From Zunongwangia profunda SM-A87 (GTDB taxonomy: Bacteria; Bacteroidota; Bacteroidia; Flavobacteriales; Flavobacteriaceae): a DNA stretch of 64,000 bases. Each line of letters opens with the position of its first letter. Positions within the stretch are counted from its first letter, which is position 1. Positions 33,116 through 42,639 of the stretch are shown piece after piece. The notes beneath the pieces were generated by a model. That model was not told the DNA's origin, did not search any database, and saw only the letters and a program-made list of their open reading frames with translations. The position numbers and the translations under genes were made by a program. The stretch spans positions 62,001 to 126,000 of the forward strand of contig NC_014041.1 in NCBI RefSeq assembly GCF_000023465.1. Direction: 5' to 3'.

Positions 33116-33769
33116 ATGTTGGACAAAAACGGAATAGCACAACGTATCGCAAAAGAGGTAAAAGACGGGTTTTATGTAAACCTGGGGATTGGAATCCCAA
33201 CTTTGGTAGCCAATTTTGTGCGTGATGATATACAGGTAGAATTTCAGAGTGAAAATGGGATTTTGGGGATGGGCCCTTTTCCATTAGAAGGCGAAGAAGA
33301 TGCCGATTTAATTAATGCAGGTAAACAAACCATTACCGCGCTACCGGGAGCAAGTTTCTTCGATTCAGCTTTAAGCTTTGGGATGATTCGGGGAAAGCAT
33401 GTAGATCTTACAATTTTGGGTGCTATGGAAGTTGCTGAAAATGGAGATATTGCGAACTGGAAAATTCCCGGAAAAATGGTAAAAGGTATGGGAGGCGCGA
33501 TGGATTTAGTAGCTTCTGCAGAGAATATCATTGTCGCTATGATGCATACGAATAGAGCCGGAGCATCGAAATTGCTTAAAAAATGTACACTTCCTTTAAC
33601 CGGAGTAGGCTGTGTTACTAAAATTGTGACCAATCTGGCCGTGATTGAAGTAACCGAAGACGGCTTTAAACTTTTAGAAAGAGCTCCGGGAGTAAGTGTA
33701 GACGAAATTAAAGCCGCAACGGAAGGAGAACTTGTTGTTGATGGAGAAATCCCTGAGATGAAATTATAA
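33116..33769 (+). CDS. scoB: Succinyl-CoA:3-ketoacid CoA-transferase subunit B
   Basis: Beta subunit carrying the catalytic glutamate that forms the CoA thioester. The 217-residue protein has '[16 protein letters not shown]' and the active-site motif '[12 protein letters not shown]' with Glu46, then '[20 protein letters not shown]' and '[10 protein letters not shown]'. Length matches the family. The ATG follows a run of 8-bp repeats; the first residues '[20 protein letters not shown]' match a normal N-terminus, so the start is right. Its last 6 nt overlap the convergent exonuclease gene. Confidence 0.94.
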   Translation: MLDKNGIAQRIAKEVKDGFYVNLGIGIPTLVANFVRDDIQVEFQSENGILGMGPFPLEGEEDADLINAGKQTITALPGASFFDSALSFGMIRGKHVDLTILGAMEVAENGDIANWKIPGKMVKGMGGAMDLVASAENIIVAMMHTNRAGASKLLKKCTLPLTGVGCVTKIVTNLAVIEVTEDGFKLLERAPGVSVDEIKAATEGELVVDGEIPEMKL

Positions 33770-34486
33770 GGGAACAGTACTGATTTCTGAATCTTTTAGA
33801 AGAGCTTCCTGTTTTAAACGCAAAAGGATTTGTGCAATTGCGACCACATCGCGTTCACAATACTTAATAATGCGTTGGACATCATTTTCAGTATAAAAAA
33901 CCTCATAAACCTGTGAACCTTCAATATCGTTTTTAGGGGAAGGAATGCCAAGCACGTTGGTAAGTAATTTTAGTGAAGTGAAATGTTTATAATCCCCAAA
34001 ACGCCAAAGTTCCATAGTGTCCAGATGCGGAATTTCCCAGGGTTTTCTACCTATACTGTTTAATTTTTCAGGAAGTTCGATATTATGGATAATCATTCGT
34101 CGGGCAATAAACGGGAAATCAAATTCTTTTCCGTTATGAGCGCAAAGCAAATGATAAGGCTTACTAAAATGTTCATTTAAAAGACTGCTGAAATCGATTA
34201 AAATCGACTTTTCTTCGCCCCAAAAAGTTTTAAGTCGGAAATTCCGTATCCCATCTTTCAGACTTAAAAATCCAACTGAAATACATACAATCTTACCAAA
34301 CTCCGCCCAAATTCCAGCTCGAGGATAAAAATCAGCCGGAGAATGCTCATCTTTCCTAATATATTTTGTTTTTTCAGTCCATAGTTGCTGTTTAGTTTCA
34401 TCCAAATCCTCAAAAGAAGCATATTCAGGAACGGTTTCAATATCCAGAAACAAAACATGTTCTATATTAAGTTTTTGAAGTTCCAT
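33764..34486 (-). CDS. Predicted 3'-5' exonuclease (PolB-like, DEDD family)
   Basis: A 240-residue RNase H-like nuclease resembling the predicted PolB-type 3'-5' exonucleases. Motifs: ExoI 'FLDIETVPE' with the Asp/Glu pair (about 14-18), ExoII region '[20 protein letters not shown]', then '[20 protein letters not shown]', and ExoIII '[16 protein letters not shown]' with the final Asp. These are the DEDDy-type metal ligands. Length fits stand-alone proteins of this group. The substrate (DNA or RNA) is unknown. It is convergent with scoB and divergent from the S9 peptidase gene. Confidence 0.85.
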   Translation of the reverse strand: MELQKLNIEHVLFLDIETVPEYASFEDLDETKQQLWTEKTKYIRKDEHSPADFYPRAGIWAEFGKIVCISVGFLSLKDGIRNFRLKTFWGEEKSILIDFSSLLNEHFSKPYHLLCAHNGKEFDFPFIARRMIIHNIELPEKLNSIGRKPWEIPHLDTMELWRFGDYKHFTSLKLLTNVLGIPSPKNDIEGSQVYEVFYTENDVQRIIKYCERDVVAIAQILLRLKQEALLKDSEISTVPL

Positions 34487-34671
34487 GTATTCTGATTTTC
34501 AGTATTTTAAGTTATACTTTTGTTTTCTAAAATCAAAATCTACTTTTTTAATTATAATTGGTATTAATTATCTTTTTGCTAGCTAAGCCCTTATTTAAAT
34601 CTTGATTATCCGATAAAATTAGGGATCTAAGGCTTAAATTTGTGGACAAATCATCTTTGTAAAAGAAAATA

Positions 34672-36594
34672 ATGTATAAACCTATGAAGAAATTAATGCT
34701 GGTTATGAGCTTAGTGTTTAGTGGTACTTTTGTATTTGGGCAAAAAACAATGACACCCGAAAAATTATGGCAGGTAGAACGAATTAGTGTTTTAGGACTA
34801 GATAAAAATGGGGAACAGTTATTCTATAAAGTTTCGATCCCTAATATGGAAGAGAATGATTATACGTCTAAATATTATCAGATTCCTGCAGAGGGTGGCA
34901 CCGCAAAGGAGATTAGCAAAGAAGAAGTTGCTGTAGCAAGTGATAGAAATATTTCTCCCAATGGGGAATACCAACTTTTTAATAAAGAAGTTCATATAGA
35001 GAATGTACAATCCAAAGATATTTATAAGAATTTAGACAAATCTGATGCGTATGTATATTCAGATTTAGATATTCGTCACTGGGACACCTGGCAAAACGGA
35101 AATTACTCGCATGTATTCTATAAAAAAGTTGGGGAAGAAGACAGTGAAGGAATAGATATTATGCCTGATGAGCCCTATTACACCCCACAGAAACCTTTTG
35201 GGGGTGAAGAGGATTATTGTTGGTCTCCAGACGGTAAAAGTATTTATTACGTATCTAAAAAGCTAAAAGGTAAAGATTACGCGATAAGCACAAATACCGA
35301 TATTTATAAGTACAATCTGGAAACAAAAGAAACCGAAAATATCACTGAAGAGAATAAAGGATATGATACCAATCCTGCTTTTTCTTCTGGAGGTGCTTTA
35401 GCCTGGTTGCAAATGAAAGCAGATGGATATGAAGCTGATAAAAATGATATTGTTGTTTTAGAAAATGGAGTAAAACAAAACCTAACGGCCAATTGGGACG
35501 GGACGGTAAATAGCTTTTTATGGGCAAAAAACGGAGAGGAAATTTATTTTACCGCTCCGGTAGATGGAACTATTCAGTTGTTTAAAGTGAATTATCCTGG
35601 TAAAAAGCGCATTGCAGCTGTAGTAGAACAGCTTTCTGAAGGACAATTTGATGTTACCGGTATTGTTGCTGAAAAGAAAAAAGAGCTTTTGGTTACCCGT
35701 ACGGATATGAATCATGCAGCAGAAGTGTTTCGCTTCAACTTAAAGAAGAAAACTTTTGAGCAGGTAACTAATGTAAATACCGAATTGTATGCTGCCTTAG
35801 ATCTGCCGAAAGTAGAAAAACGTTACGTAAGTACTACCGATGGTAAGAAGATGCTGGTTTGGGTAATTTTACCTCCTGATTTTGATGCTTCCAAAAAATA
35901 TCCAACATTATTATATGCGCAGGGTGGACCACAATCAGCTTTATCGCAGTTTTATTCTTTTCGCTGGAATTTTCAGCTAATGGCATCACAGGGTTATATT
36001 GTAGTGGCACCCAATCGTCGCGGTATGCCGGGCCACGGTGTAGCATGGAATGAAGATATTAGCAAAGACTGGGGTGGCCAGGTGATGGACGATTATTTAT
36101 CGGCTATCGATGAGATCGCTAAAGAACATTATGTAGATAATGATCGCTTAGGTGCAGTAGGAGCAAGTTACGGTGGTTATTCGGTGTTTTATTTAGCCGG
36201 AATTCATAATAACCGATTTAAAACATTTATAGCCCATGATGGTGTTTTTGATACACGAAGCATGTACGGAACTACCGAAGAGCTATTTTTTGTAAACCAT
36301 GATTTTGGTGGACCTTATTGGGAAAAAGAGAATGCCGATGCACAAAAGGCCTATAACGAGTTTAACCCGATTACGAAAGTAGCCAATTGGGATACGCCAA
36401 TTTTAATCTATCAGGGCGGCAAAGATTATCGCGTTCCTATAGAGCAAGGTTTAGGTGCTTACCAAGCTGCACAATTGCTTGGTTTAAAAAGTAGATTAGT
36501 GTATTTTCCAGATGAAAACCACTGGGTATTGCAACCACAAAACGCTTTAGTTTGGCAAAACGAGTTTTTTAAATGGTTAAAAGAAACCCTTTAA
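34672..36594 (+). CDS. S9 family peptidase (prolyl oligopeptidase / DPP-IV type), secreted
   Basis: A serine peptidase that removes short peptides, often after Pro or Ala, probably in the periplasm. The 640-residue protein begins with a signal peptide ('MKKLMLVMSLVFSGTFVFGQ' from Met5, ATG 34684; ATG 34672 is an alternative), followed by a beta-propeller (about 30-390) with repeated WD-like units ('YCWSPDGKSIYYVSKKLKG') and an alpha/beta-hydrolase domain (about 400-640). The catalytic triad is Ser499 in 'GASYGGY' (numbered from 34672), an Asp in 'YQGGKDYRVP', and His in 'FPDENHWVL'. It is a single-gene unit ending in a terminator. Confidence 0.93.
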   Translation: MYKPMKKLMLVMSLVFSGTFVFGQKTMTPEKLWQVERISVLGLDKNGEQLFYKVSIPNMEENDYTSKYYQIPAEGGTAKEISKEEVAVASDRNISPNGEYQLFNKEVHIENVQSKDIYKNLDKSDAYVYSDLDIRHWDTWQNGNYSHVFYKKVGEEDSEGIDIMPDEPYYTPQKPFGGEEDYCWSPDGKSIYYVSKKLKGKDYAISTNTDIYKYNLETKETENITEENKGYDTNPAFSSGGALAWLQMKADGYEADKNDIVVLENGVKQNLTANWDGTVNSFLWAKNGEEIYFTAPVDGTIQLFKVNYPGKKRIAAVVEQLSEGQFDVTGIVAEKKKELLVTRTDMNHAAEVFRFNLKKKTFEQVTNVNTELYAALDLPKVEKRYVSTTDGKKMLVWVILPPDFDASKKYPTLLYAQGGPQSALSQFYSFRWNFQLMASQGYIVVAPNRRGMPGHGVAWNEDISKDWGGQVMDDYLSAIDEIAKEHYVDNDRLGAVGASYGGYSVFYLAGIHNNRFKTFIAHDGVFDTRSMYGTTEELFFVNHDFGGPYWEKENADAQKAYNEFNPITKVANWDTPILIYQGGKDYRVPIEQGLGAYQAAQLLGLKSRLVYFPDENHWVLQPQNALVWQNEFFKWLKETL

Positions 36595-36614
36595 AATTAA
36601 ATAAAATCGATCTG

Positions 36615-36649
36615 AAAAAGCTTTGCAATTTTTATTGCAAGGCTTTTTT
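36615..36649 (+). terminator. Terminator after the S9 peptidase gene
   Basis: AAAAAGCTTTGCAAT (36615-36629), a short T loop, and ATTGCAAGGCTTTTTT: a 13-bp stem with one G-T pair and a T-run. Confidence 0.85.
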
Positions 36650-36684
36650 GCTTTGAATAGTGGTTCTAATCTGAATTAGAAATT

Positions 36685-38397
36685 TCAATGCAATTTTATG
36701 AGTATATAACCGTCAATGGTATTAAACGTAAACTCGTTATTTTTTATATTTCCGTTCATAGTATTAATGATCAGTTTAAAGTCCCCAAATTCGTTGATTA
36801 TAGTATACTCAAAGCTTTCTGCAGGAGCTTCGTTTAATTGTTGATAAAGCTTAATTTTTCTTTTTAAATCTTGGGTGAGGTTGTATTTAAATAGTTGTTT
36901 ATCAGAATCTTTTAGTATTATATACTCGTTTTCTACTTCCAATGAATAGTTTGATTTTGGATAATCAACTAAAGAAATATCTATAAATTTTTCATAACCA
37001 TTGATATCAATAACCCTTGTTTTTCTAAAGTTTTGAAAGTAAAAATAGTTACTGTTTGAGTTTATAGATTTACTATAATTATTTTCTCCGTAAATAGAGT
37101 CTAATATCAAGCTGCCAGAATTGTAAGAAGAAGTAATGTAATCGGTGCTAAACCCTAATTCCTCATCGATGAGGAATAGTTTATTTCTATCTTTCAAATA
37201 TCTTGAAATGTTTAAAAATCGATCGATTTCTTCCTTGGATAAATCCGTTTTTTTAGTTCTTTCAATTAAACGTGAAAGTTCTTTTCCTTGAGCATTTATG
37301 GAGACTTTGAAAGCATTCCATGGCCCGGAAATACTTAATAAACAAAGTGCGAAGAAACTAATAGCTATAATTGATAATCGTTTTTTCTTACTTGTTAGAA
37401 CATAAACACTTATTCCTAAAATCCAAAGTGCAATAACCAGTAAAAAGTATCTCTTTTCTGTAAAATTATACTCCGATAACCTGGTGAAAATAGCTACAAA
37501 TAATAAAATAAATAACGGAAATAAGGAGAGGTAGAAGAACGGATAAAACTTATTTACTACGAGATCTTGATGCTTCTCCCTAACAGGTTCGATAATTATA
37601 TGAATAATAAAACCGGTGATTGAAAGTATCGTTATTAAATAAGAAACCCAACCTTCCGGAAGTTCCCAGGTAATTAAAATTTTTAAGGAATAAGCGTAAA
37701 CAATTAGCAGATACAATAGAACAATAGGAATAAGAATGTATTTTATTAATACATCTAATGCTTTAGAGTAATTGAGTTGTTGTGTTTGATGTATAGTAGT
37801 AGGGAAATCGGATAAATAGATGAAGGTATTTATTATGCCAAGGCAAATCACAAGCAAATCTGCATAAATTTCATCTCTAATATTTATTGAAAATAAATTT
37901 TCAATAGCTAATAATGCAAGTGATAATCCAAGATAAATGATTCCTGAAAATAAAGCACTTCTAGAAATGGCAATTATTATTCTATGTAAATAATTCCAGT
38001 AATCTAATGTACTCCACTGTCTGGTAAAAGGAGCAAAAAAGATTAAAACATGGCCGGAAATGAATAAAATAAACCATCTGGTAAAAGTTATACTTGTCGA
38101 GTTTTCATAATCTGGAAAGCTAAGATAATAGAGTATTAATCCGGTTAGTGTCAATAACCTTATTACCCAAACGGTTAAGTTATTTGAAAAACCTTCATTA
38201 AAAAATTGAACTCCAATAAGCCAACTAACTCCTAAAATCAAAACTAAAGTTTCAGCATAAAAACCTCTAAATAGATTGGCATCAGTTTCTATTAAACCAA
38301 TCATATAGATACTTCCAAAAAGTACCCAAACTAAGGTTAAAGGAAATCGCCTAAAGGCGATGGCCATTTTAGAAGGGAGTTCTTTTAAATAGTTCAT
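36685..38397 (-). CDS. DUF4153 family integral membrane protein
   Basis: A 570-residue membrane protein with about 11-12 hydrophobic helices in residues 15-375, then a soluble C-terminal part (about 375-570). The pattern 'RFPLTLVWVLFG' at the start, 'SRSALFSGIIYLGLSLALLA' and 'ISGPWNAFKVSINAQGKELS' at the last helix fits the DUF4153 family of Bacteroidota, which has no known function. The soluble tail holds many short beta-like segments. Its start overlaps the stop of the serine hydrolase gene by 4 nt (38394-38397), so the two are co-translated. Transport or envelope-sensing roles are only guesses. Confidence 0.82.
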   Translation of the reverse strand: MNYLKELPSKMAIAFRRFPLTLVWVLFGSIYMIGLIETDANLFRGFYAETLVLILGVSWLIGVQFFNEGFSNNLTVWVIRLLTLTGLILYYLSFPDYENSTSITFTRWFILFISGHVLIFFAPFTRQWSTLDYWNYLHRIIIAISRSALFSGIIYLGLSLALLAIENLFSINIRDEIYADLLVICLGIINTFIYLSDFPTTIHQTQQLNYSKALDVLIKYILIPIVLLYLLIVYAYSLKILITWELPEGWVSYLITILSITGFIIHIIIEPVREKHQDLVVNKFYPFFYLSLFPLFILLFVAIFTRLSEYNFTEKRYFLLVIALWILGISVYVLTSKKKRLSIIAISFFALCLLSISGPWNAFKVSINAQGKELSRLIERTKKTDLSKEEIDRFLNISRYLKDRNKLFLIDEELGFSTDYITSSYNSGSLILDSIYGENNYSKSINSNSNYFYFQNFRKTRVIDINGYEKFIDISLVDYPKSNYSLEVENEYIILKDSDKQLFKYNLTQDLKRKIKLYQQLNEAPAESFEYTIINEFGDFKLIINTMNGNIKNNEFTFNTIDGYILIKLH

Positions 38398-39545
38398 TTT
38401 TGGATGTTTAACATCTTATAAGCCTCATCGATATATCGATAAAAATCGGGACTATGCTTGTCCTCTCCGTTGCGTTTTAAAAGCCCCTGGCCTAAGCGAA
38501 CGATAATGACATCATCTTCAGGAATTACAATAACGTACTGCCCTAAAATTCCGCGCATATAGAAGATTTCTTTGTCTTTATAATCACTAAGCCAAAGTCC
38601 GTATCCATAATACGGAGTATCCTCGAATCTTGGATTTTTCATGGTTCGAACAAAAGAAGGGTTTATAAGTCGCTGCCCGTTCCATTGTCCATTTTGTTTA
38701 AAAAGCTTCCCAAATTTTGCAAAATCCCTGGCATTACTGGCGATACAGCAATAGGCTTTTTCCATACCGCTTTCTTCGCTATCTAATTGCCAAAGCGCAT
38801 CGCTTTGCATTCCCAGCGGCTGCCAGAAACTTTCACTTAAATAGTCAGATAAGGTTTTATTGGTCGCTTCTTCTAAAACCATCGCTAAAAGCTCGGTATT
38901 TCCGCTTAGATACTTAAAGTTTTTGCCGGGAGTATCCACCACTTTAAGATCTAAAATTACTTTACGAATATTATCGTCGAAATAGGCTTTTGCCGTTTGT
39001 CCAAAGGGATTATAATAGCTTTCGTTCCAGTTGAGCCCTGAAGACATCGACGCTAAATCTCCCACGGTTAATCGAATATCATACTGCGGATAAAAATGAC
39101 TCACCGGTTCATCAATACTGGTGATATAGCCATCCCGAATAGCTTTTCCTAAAAGCGCAACCACTACACTTTTGGCCATCGAAAAGGAATTGGTTTTACT
39201 TTTTGCTGAATATTGATGGTAATAGTCCTCAAACCAGATGCTATCATTTTTAATGATCAAAAATGCAGCAGTATTAAGCTTTTTATTGAGATTTTTTAAA
39301 GAGTCGGTTGCTTTAACCGAGTTATAATTTTTGCTTTCTGGCCATGGCTGTAGGCTTAAGCTGTCCGCTTTAACTAAGCGATTATCAAATTCAGGATAAT
39401 CATCGATATATGCGGTTTTATGACCTTTAAGGTAGGTGACTTTTATTCCTTTTAAGATATAATCGTAATCGAAAATATAAAGCAATGCGATAAGCAGGAT
39501 CAGAATACCGAGAAAGTACTTTAGAAAGCGTAAAAATTTTTTCAT
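38394..39545 (-). CDS. Beta-lactamase-fold serine hydrolase, membrane-anchored
   Basis: A 383-residue protein of the class C beta-lactamase/esterase (PF00144) type. An N-terminal membrane helix (about 6-26) anchors a periplasmic domain with the nucleophile motif SxxK, S122-M-A-K125 in 'SFSMAKSVVV', then 'GLNWNESYYNPFG', 'KYLSGNTELLAMVLEE' (the Tyr motif region) and 'YGYGLWLSDYKDKEIFYMRG'. The third motif (KTG/HTG) is not clear, and 'RGILGQYVIVIPEDDVIIVR' occupies its place. It could be an esterase, D-aminopeptidase or carboxypeptidase-like enzyme; a drug-resistance beta-lactamase is less likely. It is coupled to DUF4153 by a 4-nt overlap. Confidence 0.88.
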   Translation of the reverse strand: MKKFLRFLKYFLGILILLIALLYIFDYDYILKGIKVTYLKGHKTAYIDDYPEFDNRLVKADSLSLQPWPESKNYNSVKATDSLKNLNKKLNTAAFLIIKNDSIWFEDYYHQYSAKSKTNSFSMAKSVVVALLGKAIRDGYITSIDEPVSHFYPQYDIRLTVGDLASMSSGLNWNESYYNPFGQTAKAYFDDNIRKVILDLKVVDTPGKNFKYLSGNTELLAMVLEEATNKTLSDYLSESFWQPLGMQSDALWQLDSEESGMEKAYCCIASNARDFAKFGKLFKQNGQWNGQRLINPSFVRTMKNPRFEDTPYYGYGLWLSDYKDKEIFYMRGILGQYVIVIPEDDVIIVRLGQGLLKRNGEDKHSPDFYRYIDEAYKMLNIQK

Positions 39546-39709
39546 GCCTAAAATTAAGTATTCTGAAGCAATAAAACCTTTCCTAAACTTTAAATACTAT
39601 TGAAAAATTGACTCGATAATCTGAGATTATACATTTCAATTCCGTCCCAGTAGTTATCGGTATGCTTAGAATTAAAAAGTATTCCTCTGCCCTGGGTAAT
39701 TGGGATTTA

Positions 39710-40189
39710 TTAAAATAAACTTTGCTGTGCTGCGGGGCTTTCTAATGCTAACAGCCATTTTTTACGATAAAGTCCGCCGGCATAACCGGTAAGCGAACCA
39801 TCACTACCAATTACACGGTGACAGGGCACCACAATCCAAAGCGGATTTTTACCATTGGCAGAAGCTACGGCCCTAATAGCTTTAGGGTCGCCTAGTTTTT
39901 TAGAAAGCTCCATATAAGAACAGGTTTTTCCAAAAGGGATTTCCAGTAAAGCCATCCATACTTTTTGCTGAAATGGGGTGCCTTTTGGGTTTAGTTTAAA
40001 ATCGAAGCTTTTTCGTTTTTGTAGAAAATAGTCCTGCAGTTGATTCTTAGCCTGAAATACGCAATCCGGCAGCTCTTTGCTTTCCTCAAAATCTATATTT
40101 TTCTCCTGAATTTTTATTTCAGAAACTCCGTCGTTGTCACCCTTTATTCTGGCGATCCCCAGAGGAGTCTTCAGATACGTTGTCTTCAT
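39710..40189 (-). CDS. ogt: Methylated-DNA--protein-cysteine methyltransferase (Ogt/MGMT)
   Basis: Suicide repair protein moving methyl groups from O6-methylguanine to its own Cys. From ATG 40189 it has 159 residues. The acceptor motif 'IVVPCHRVIGSDGSLTGYAG' with the reactive Cys and the preceding 'SANGKNPLW' are present; the DNA-binding helix 'CSYMELSKKLGDPKAIRAVA' is intact. Ten further codons upstream reach 40219 but are not needed. The start overlaps the 3' end of the CNNM gene by 53 nt in another frame, so translation may be coupled. Confidence 0.94.
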   Translation of the reverse strand: MKTTYLKTPLGIARIKGDNDGVSEIKIQEKNIDFEESKELPDCVFQAKNQLQDYFLQKRKSFDFKLNPKGTPFQQKVWMALLEIPFGKTCSYMELSKKLGDPKAIRAVASANGKNPLWIVVPCHRVIGSDGSLTGYAGGLYRKKWLLALESPAAQQSLF

Positions 40190-41276
40190 TTTGTAATTCT
40201 TCAGGTTGTGCTTCTTCACGACGTTGGATCAATCCAAGTCGTTTTGCCCTGCGTTCCCAACTTTTACGGGCAAGCTTTTGCATATCTTCTATACTGTCGC
40301 TCTCGTCCATAATTTCAAGGCCTAAAAGGGTTTCAATAATATCTTCCATAGTGACCAAACCAACAACATTTCCAAATTCGTCGGTTACGATAGAGATATG
40401 GGTTCGTTTTCGAATAAAGATATCAAAAAGGTCTGGGATAGGAACCTCAGAGGTGGTTACAAAAATCTCACGTTTTAAAGTTTCCAGCTTTGACTGTCCG
40501 TTTTGCTTAATCATCTCTTCCAGTACATCATCCTTTAAAATAAATCCTGAAATATTATTGGATTTGTCTTTGTAAACCGGAATTCTGGAAAATTTCAAAT
40601 TTTTATGGGAATGGTGAAAGTCTGCAATACTCATGGATTCATCCTCAGTAATCGCTACAGAAAATGGGGTCATGATGTCTTTTGCTACAACCGATTTAAA
40701 GACCAACATATTCTTAATAACCGTACTTTCATTTTCTTCAAAAACACCTTCTTCTTCAGCAGCTTCAGTAATTGCGGCAAACTCTTCCCGGCTCATAGTA
40801 TTTACCTTGGCAGATTTGCCAATAAGTCGAGTAGTTAACATTAGTAGCCATAATAGGCCGGTGTATTTTAGCGGGGCAATCATTAACCGTAGGGTGTTCG
40901 CAGTAAATGCACCCATTTTATCCCAGTATGTTGCTCCCAGTGTTTTTGGGATAATTTCAGAAAGTATTAAGATACCTAATGTCAATATTCCAGAAACTAT
41001 ACCTACAGCGTTGCTACCGTCACCATAAGTTTTTTCGGCCTGTACACCTACCAATATCGAACCTACCGTGTGGGCTACGGTATTGATGGTTAGGATGGCA
41101 ATTAAAGGCTTGTCGATATCTTTTTTGAAATTCGCTAAAACCTCGGCATAATGCTTACCCTCTTGTTTCTTTATCTTTATGTAAGATGGCGTAAAACTTA
41201 GAAGTGCAGCTTCTAAAATAGAGCACATAAAGGAAAAAAATATCGAACATGTGGCAAAAATCAGGAGTAAACCCAT
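40137..41276 (-). CDS. CNNM/CorC family membrane protein (DUF21 plus CBS pair)
   Basis: A 379-residue putative metal (Mg or Co) efflux/transport protein. It has an N-terminal DUF21/CNNM membrane domain (about 1-145, with 'SFMCSILEAALLSFTPSYIK' and 'TINTVAHTVGSILVG') and two CBS domains (about 195-320, 'VVAKDIMTPFSVAITEDESM' and 'RTHISIVTDEFGNVVGLVTM'), with no extra C-terminal CorC_HlyC domain; it ends in an acidic tail after about residue 340. This is the CNNM architecture rather than full HlyC/CorC. It is followed by ogt (53-nt overlap). Confidence 0.87.
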   Translation of the reverse strand: MGLLLIFATCSIFFSFMCSILEAALLSFTPSYIKIKKQEGKHYAEVLANFKKDIDKPLIAILTINTVAHTVGSILVGVQAEKTYGDGSNAVGIVSGILTLGILILSEIIPKTLGATYWDKMGAFTANTLRLMIAPLKYTGLLWLLMLTTRLIGKSAKVNTMSREEFAAITEAAEEEGVFEENESTVIKNMLVFKSVVAKDIMTPFSVAITEDESMSIADFHHSHKNLKFSRIPVYKDKSNNISGFILKDDVLEEMIKQNGQSKLETLKREIFVTTSEVPIPDLFDIFIRKRTHISIVTDEFGNVVGLVTMEDIIETLLGLEIMDESDSIEDMQKLARKSWERRAKRLGLIQRREEAQPEELQNEDNVSEDSSGDRQNKG

Positions 41277-41350
41277 TAGCGTTCTTTGGTTTTTAAGAAA
41301 TCTAAATTAAGTATTAAATATCTAATTTATTTGAAAGAAATTATAAAATA

Positions 41351-41388
41351 AGAAAGCTGTTGTCTAAAATTTTAGACAACAGCTTTCT
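41351..41388 (-). terminator. 38-bp perfect palindrome terminator
   Basis: Two 19-nt arms (41351-41369, 41370-41388) are exact reverse complements without a spacer, with AGAAAGCTGTTGTCTAAAA as left arm. It lies just past the stop of the gene at 41417-41899 on the minus strand. Confidence 0.8.
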
Positions 41389-41416
41389 GTAAACAACTCA
41401 ACCAATTAAAGAAATT

Positions 41417-41899
41417 TTACAGACTTGTCTGTATTAGGCTATTCCAGCGGGAAGCTGCAAATAATTGGGTTTCCATATCATTATTATCTGCACCATCCTC
41501 ATCATAAAACAAAATTTCAGTAATACGTTTATGATTAGATTTAGAGAGAAGTTCTATACTTACCTGTATTATTTTTGTTTTTCTTCTTTCTTTTTCGGTA
41601 AAAGTAACGCTGCGTTTTATCACACTGGTCTTATTAACCTCAGAGAGATCTATAATTTGATGTTGCATCGCATTTACCGGCTCTAGGATCAAAAGTTTAT
41701 GTTGGGTTTTATCCAATCCTAAAACTAAAGAATTAGAAATCTCGGTATAATCCAGATTTATATTGTTTGTTTTTGCCAGGTTTTGAAGGGCTTTTTTATT
41801 TTTTCTTTCTTTTAAACCTTGTCTGTAAAGTGCATAAAATATGGGCCCCATAAATAAAACAAAAAGAGTAAGGCCTATTAGTGTTGAAGAAGTATCCAT
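41417..41899 (-). CDS. Small protein with one N-terminal membrane helix, unknown function
   Basis: A 160-residue protein: N-terminal membrane helix (about 7-25, 'LIGLTLFVLFMGPIFYALY'), a basic segment 'RQGLKERKNKKALQNLA' (26-42), then a soluble domain of beta-like strands with 'LVLGLDKTQHKLLILEP' and 'IDLSEVNKTSVIKRSVTF'. No catalytic motif is seen and I cannot name a family. The positive-inside rule places the soluble part in the cytoplasm. It is followed by a strong terminator palindrome and is probably a single-gene unit; a TA-rich leader of about 100 nt separates it from the next gene. Confidence 0.68.
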   Translation of the reverse strand: MDTSSTLIGLTLFVLFMGPIFYALYRQGLKERKNKKALQNLAKTNNINLDYTEISNSLVLGLDKTQHKLLILEPVNAMQHQIIDLSEVNKTSVIKRSVTFTEKERRKTKIIQVSIELLSKSNHKRITEILFYDEDGADNNDMETQLFAASRWNSLIQTSL

Positions 41900-41998
41900 T
41901 TTAAAATTGATTTATAATTATAAATAGCGTGCTAATCCCAAATTGGGATTACGCGTTGATTTTTGCTGAAAATCAGCACCAAATAATTATAAAATCAA

Positions 41999-42352
41999 TT
42001 AGGAGAAAAAGTGGAATGGAAATATTTGAGTCTCCAGTTTGCTTTTGTGATCCTGGATAAAATTCCAGGAAATTTGTAAAGTTTGCTGTGGAATCGTACG
42101 TACGTCCAGCTGTAAATAATTACTAAAGAATACGGGCGAAAATGCAGGATCTTCCTGATTGGACTGAACGTCGTAACTCCCAGGTTCTTCGAACACAAAT
42201 GCCTTGGTAATATCAGATTGCTTAAAACTAGAGGTGTTTTTTGCTGAATCCTGATATACGTAAGCTGAAGTTTGGGGTTGTGAAATTCCTATGGTGCTTA
42301 ATAAAGCAGTAAGCACCAAACAAAATGAGATATGTAGTTTGTTGAATTTCAC
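41999..42352 (-). CDS. Small secreted protein, unknown function
   Basis: A 117-residue protein with an N-terminal signal peptide ('LHISFCLVLTALLSTIGISQ', cleavage near residue 25) and a short mature part of about 90 residues ('SQPQTSAYVYQDSAKNTSSF', later 'YLQLDVRTIPQQTLQISWNF') ending 'IFPFHFFS'. No Cys follows the signal at a lipobox place. No family is recognised. It lies between the TM protein gene and a long intergenic region. A short dyad at 41933-41949 (AATCCCA/TGGGATT type) is downstream and could terminate it. Confidence 0.6.
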   Translation of the reverse strand: MKFNKLHISFCLVLTALLSTIGISQPQTSAYVYQDSAKNTSSFKQSDITKAFVFEEPGSYDVQSNQEDPAFSPVFFSNYLQLDVRTIPQQTLQISWNFIQDHKSKLETQIFPFHFFS

Positions 42353-42558
42353 GCAATAAATTTAATAAAAAACCGAATGTGAATTATTAAAATATTTATA
42401 AATAATAATAGCTAAAAGTCTTCAGCAATTAGCTTTTAGTATTTAAGACTGTTTGTGAAATGATCGTTGTTGAATTATCATAAGAAGTAGATTTATCCTT
42501 TACCCGTCTGGTTGGCAGCCAAATGTTCAATGTTATGAGTGAATTCAATATAATAAGA

Positions 42559-42591
42559 AAGCCTCACTGGTTTGAAAAACCAGTGAGGCTT
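42559..42591 (-). terminator. Terminator of hemB
   Basis: AAGCCTCACTGGTTT (42559-42573), a 3-nt loop, and the exact reverse complement (42577-42591): a 15-bp stem past the hemB stop. The rest of 42353-42558 is AT-rich with an AGCAATTAGCTTTTAG-type word near 42423 and no gene. Confidence 0.85.
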
Positions 42592-42639
42592 AGTCTAGCT
42601 TCTAATATCGTAAAAAACGAAGCGATATAAATTCTACCG

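Noticed and set aside
38394..39545. True class C beta-lactamase (resistance gene)
   Set aside because: Only SxxK is clear, the KTG-type motif is missing, and the protein is membrane-anchored and coupled to DUF4153.
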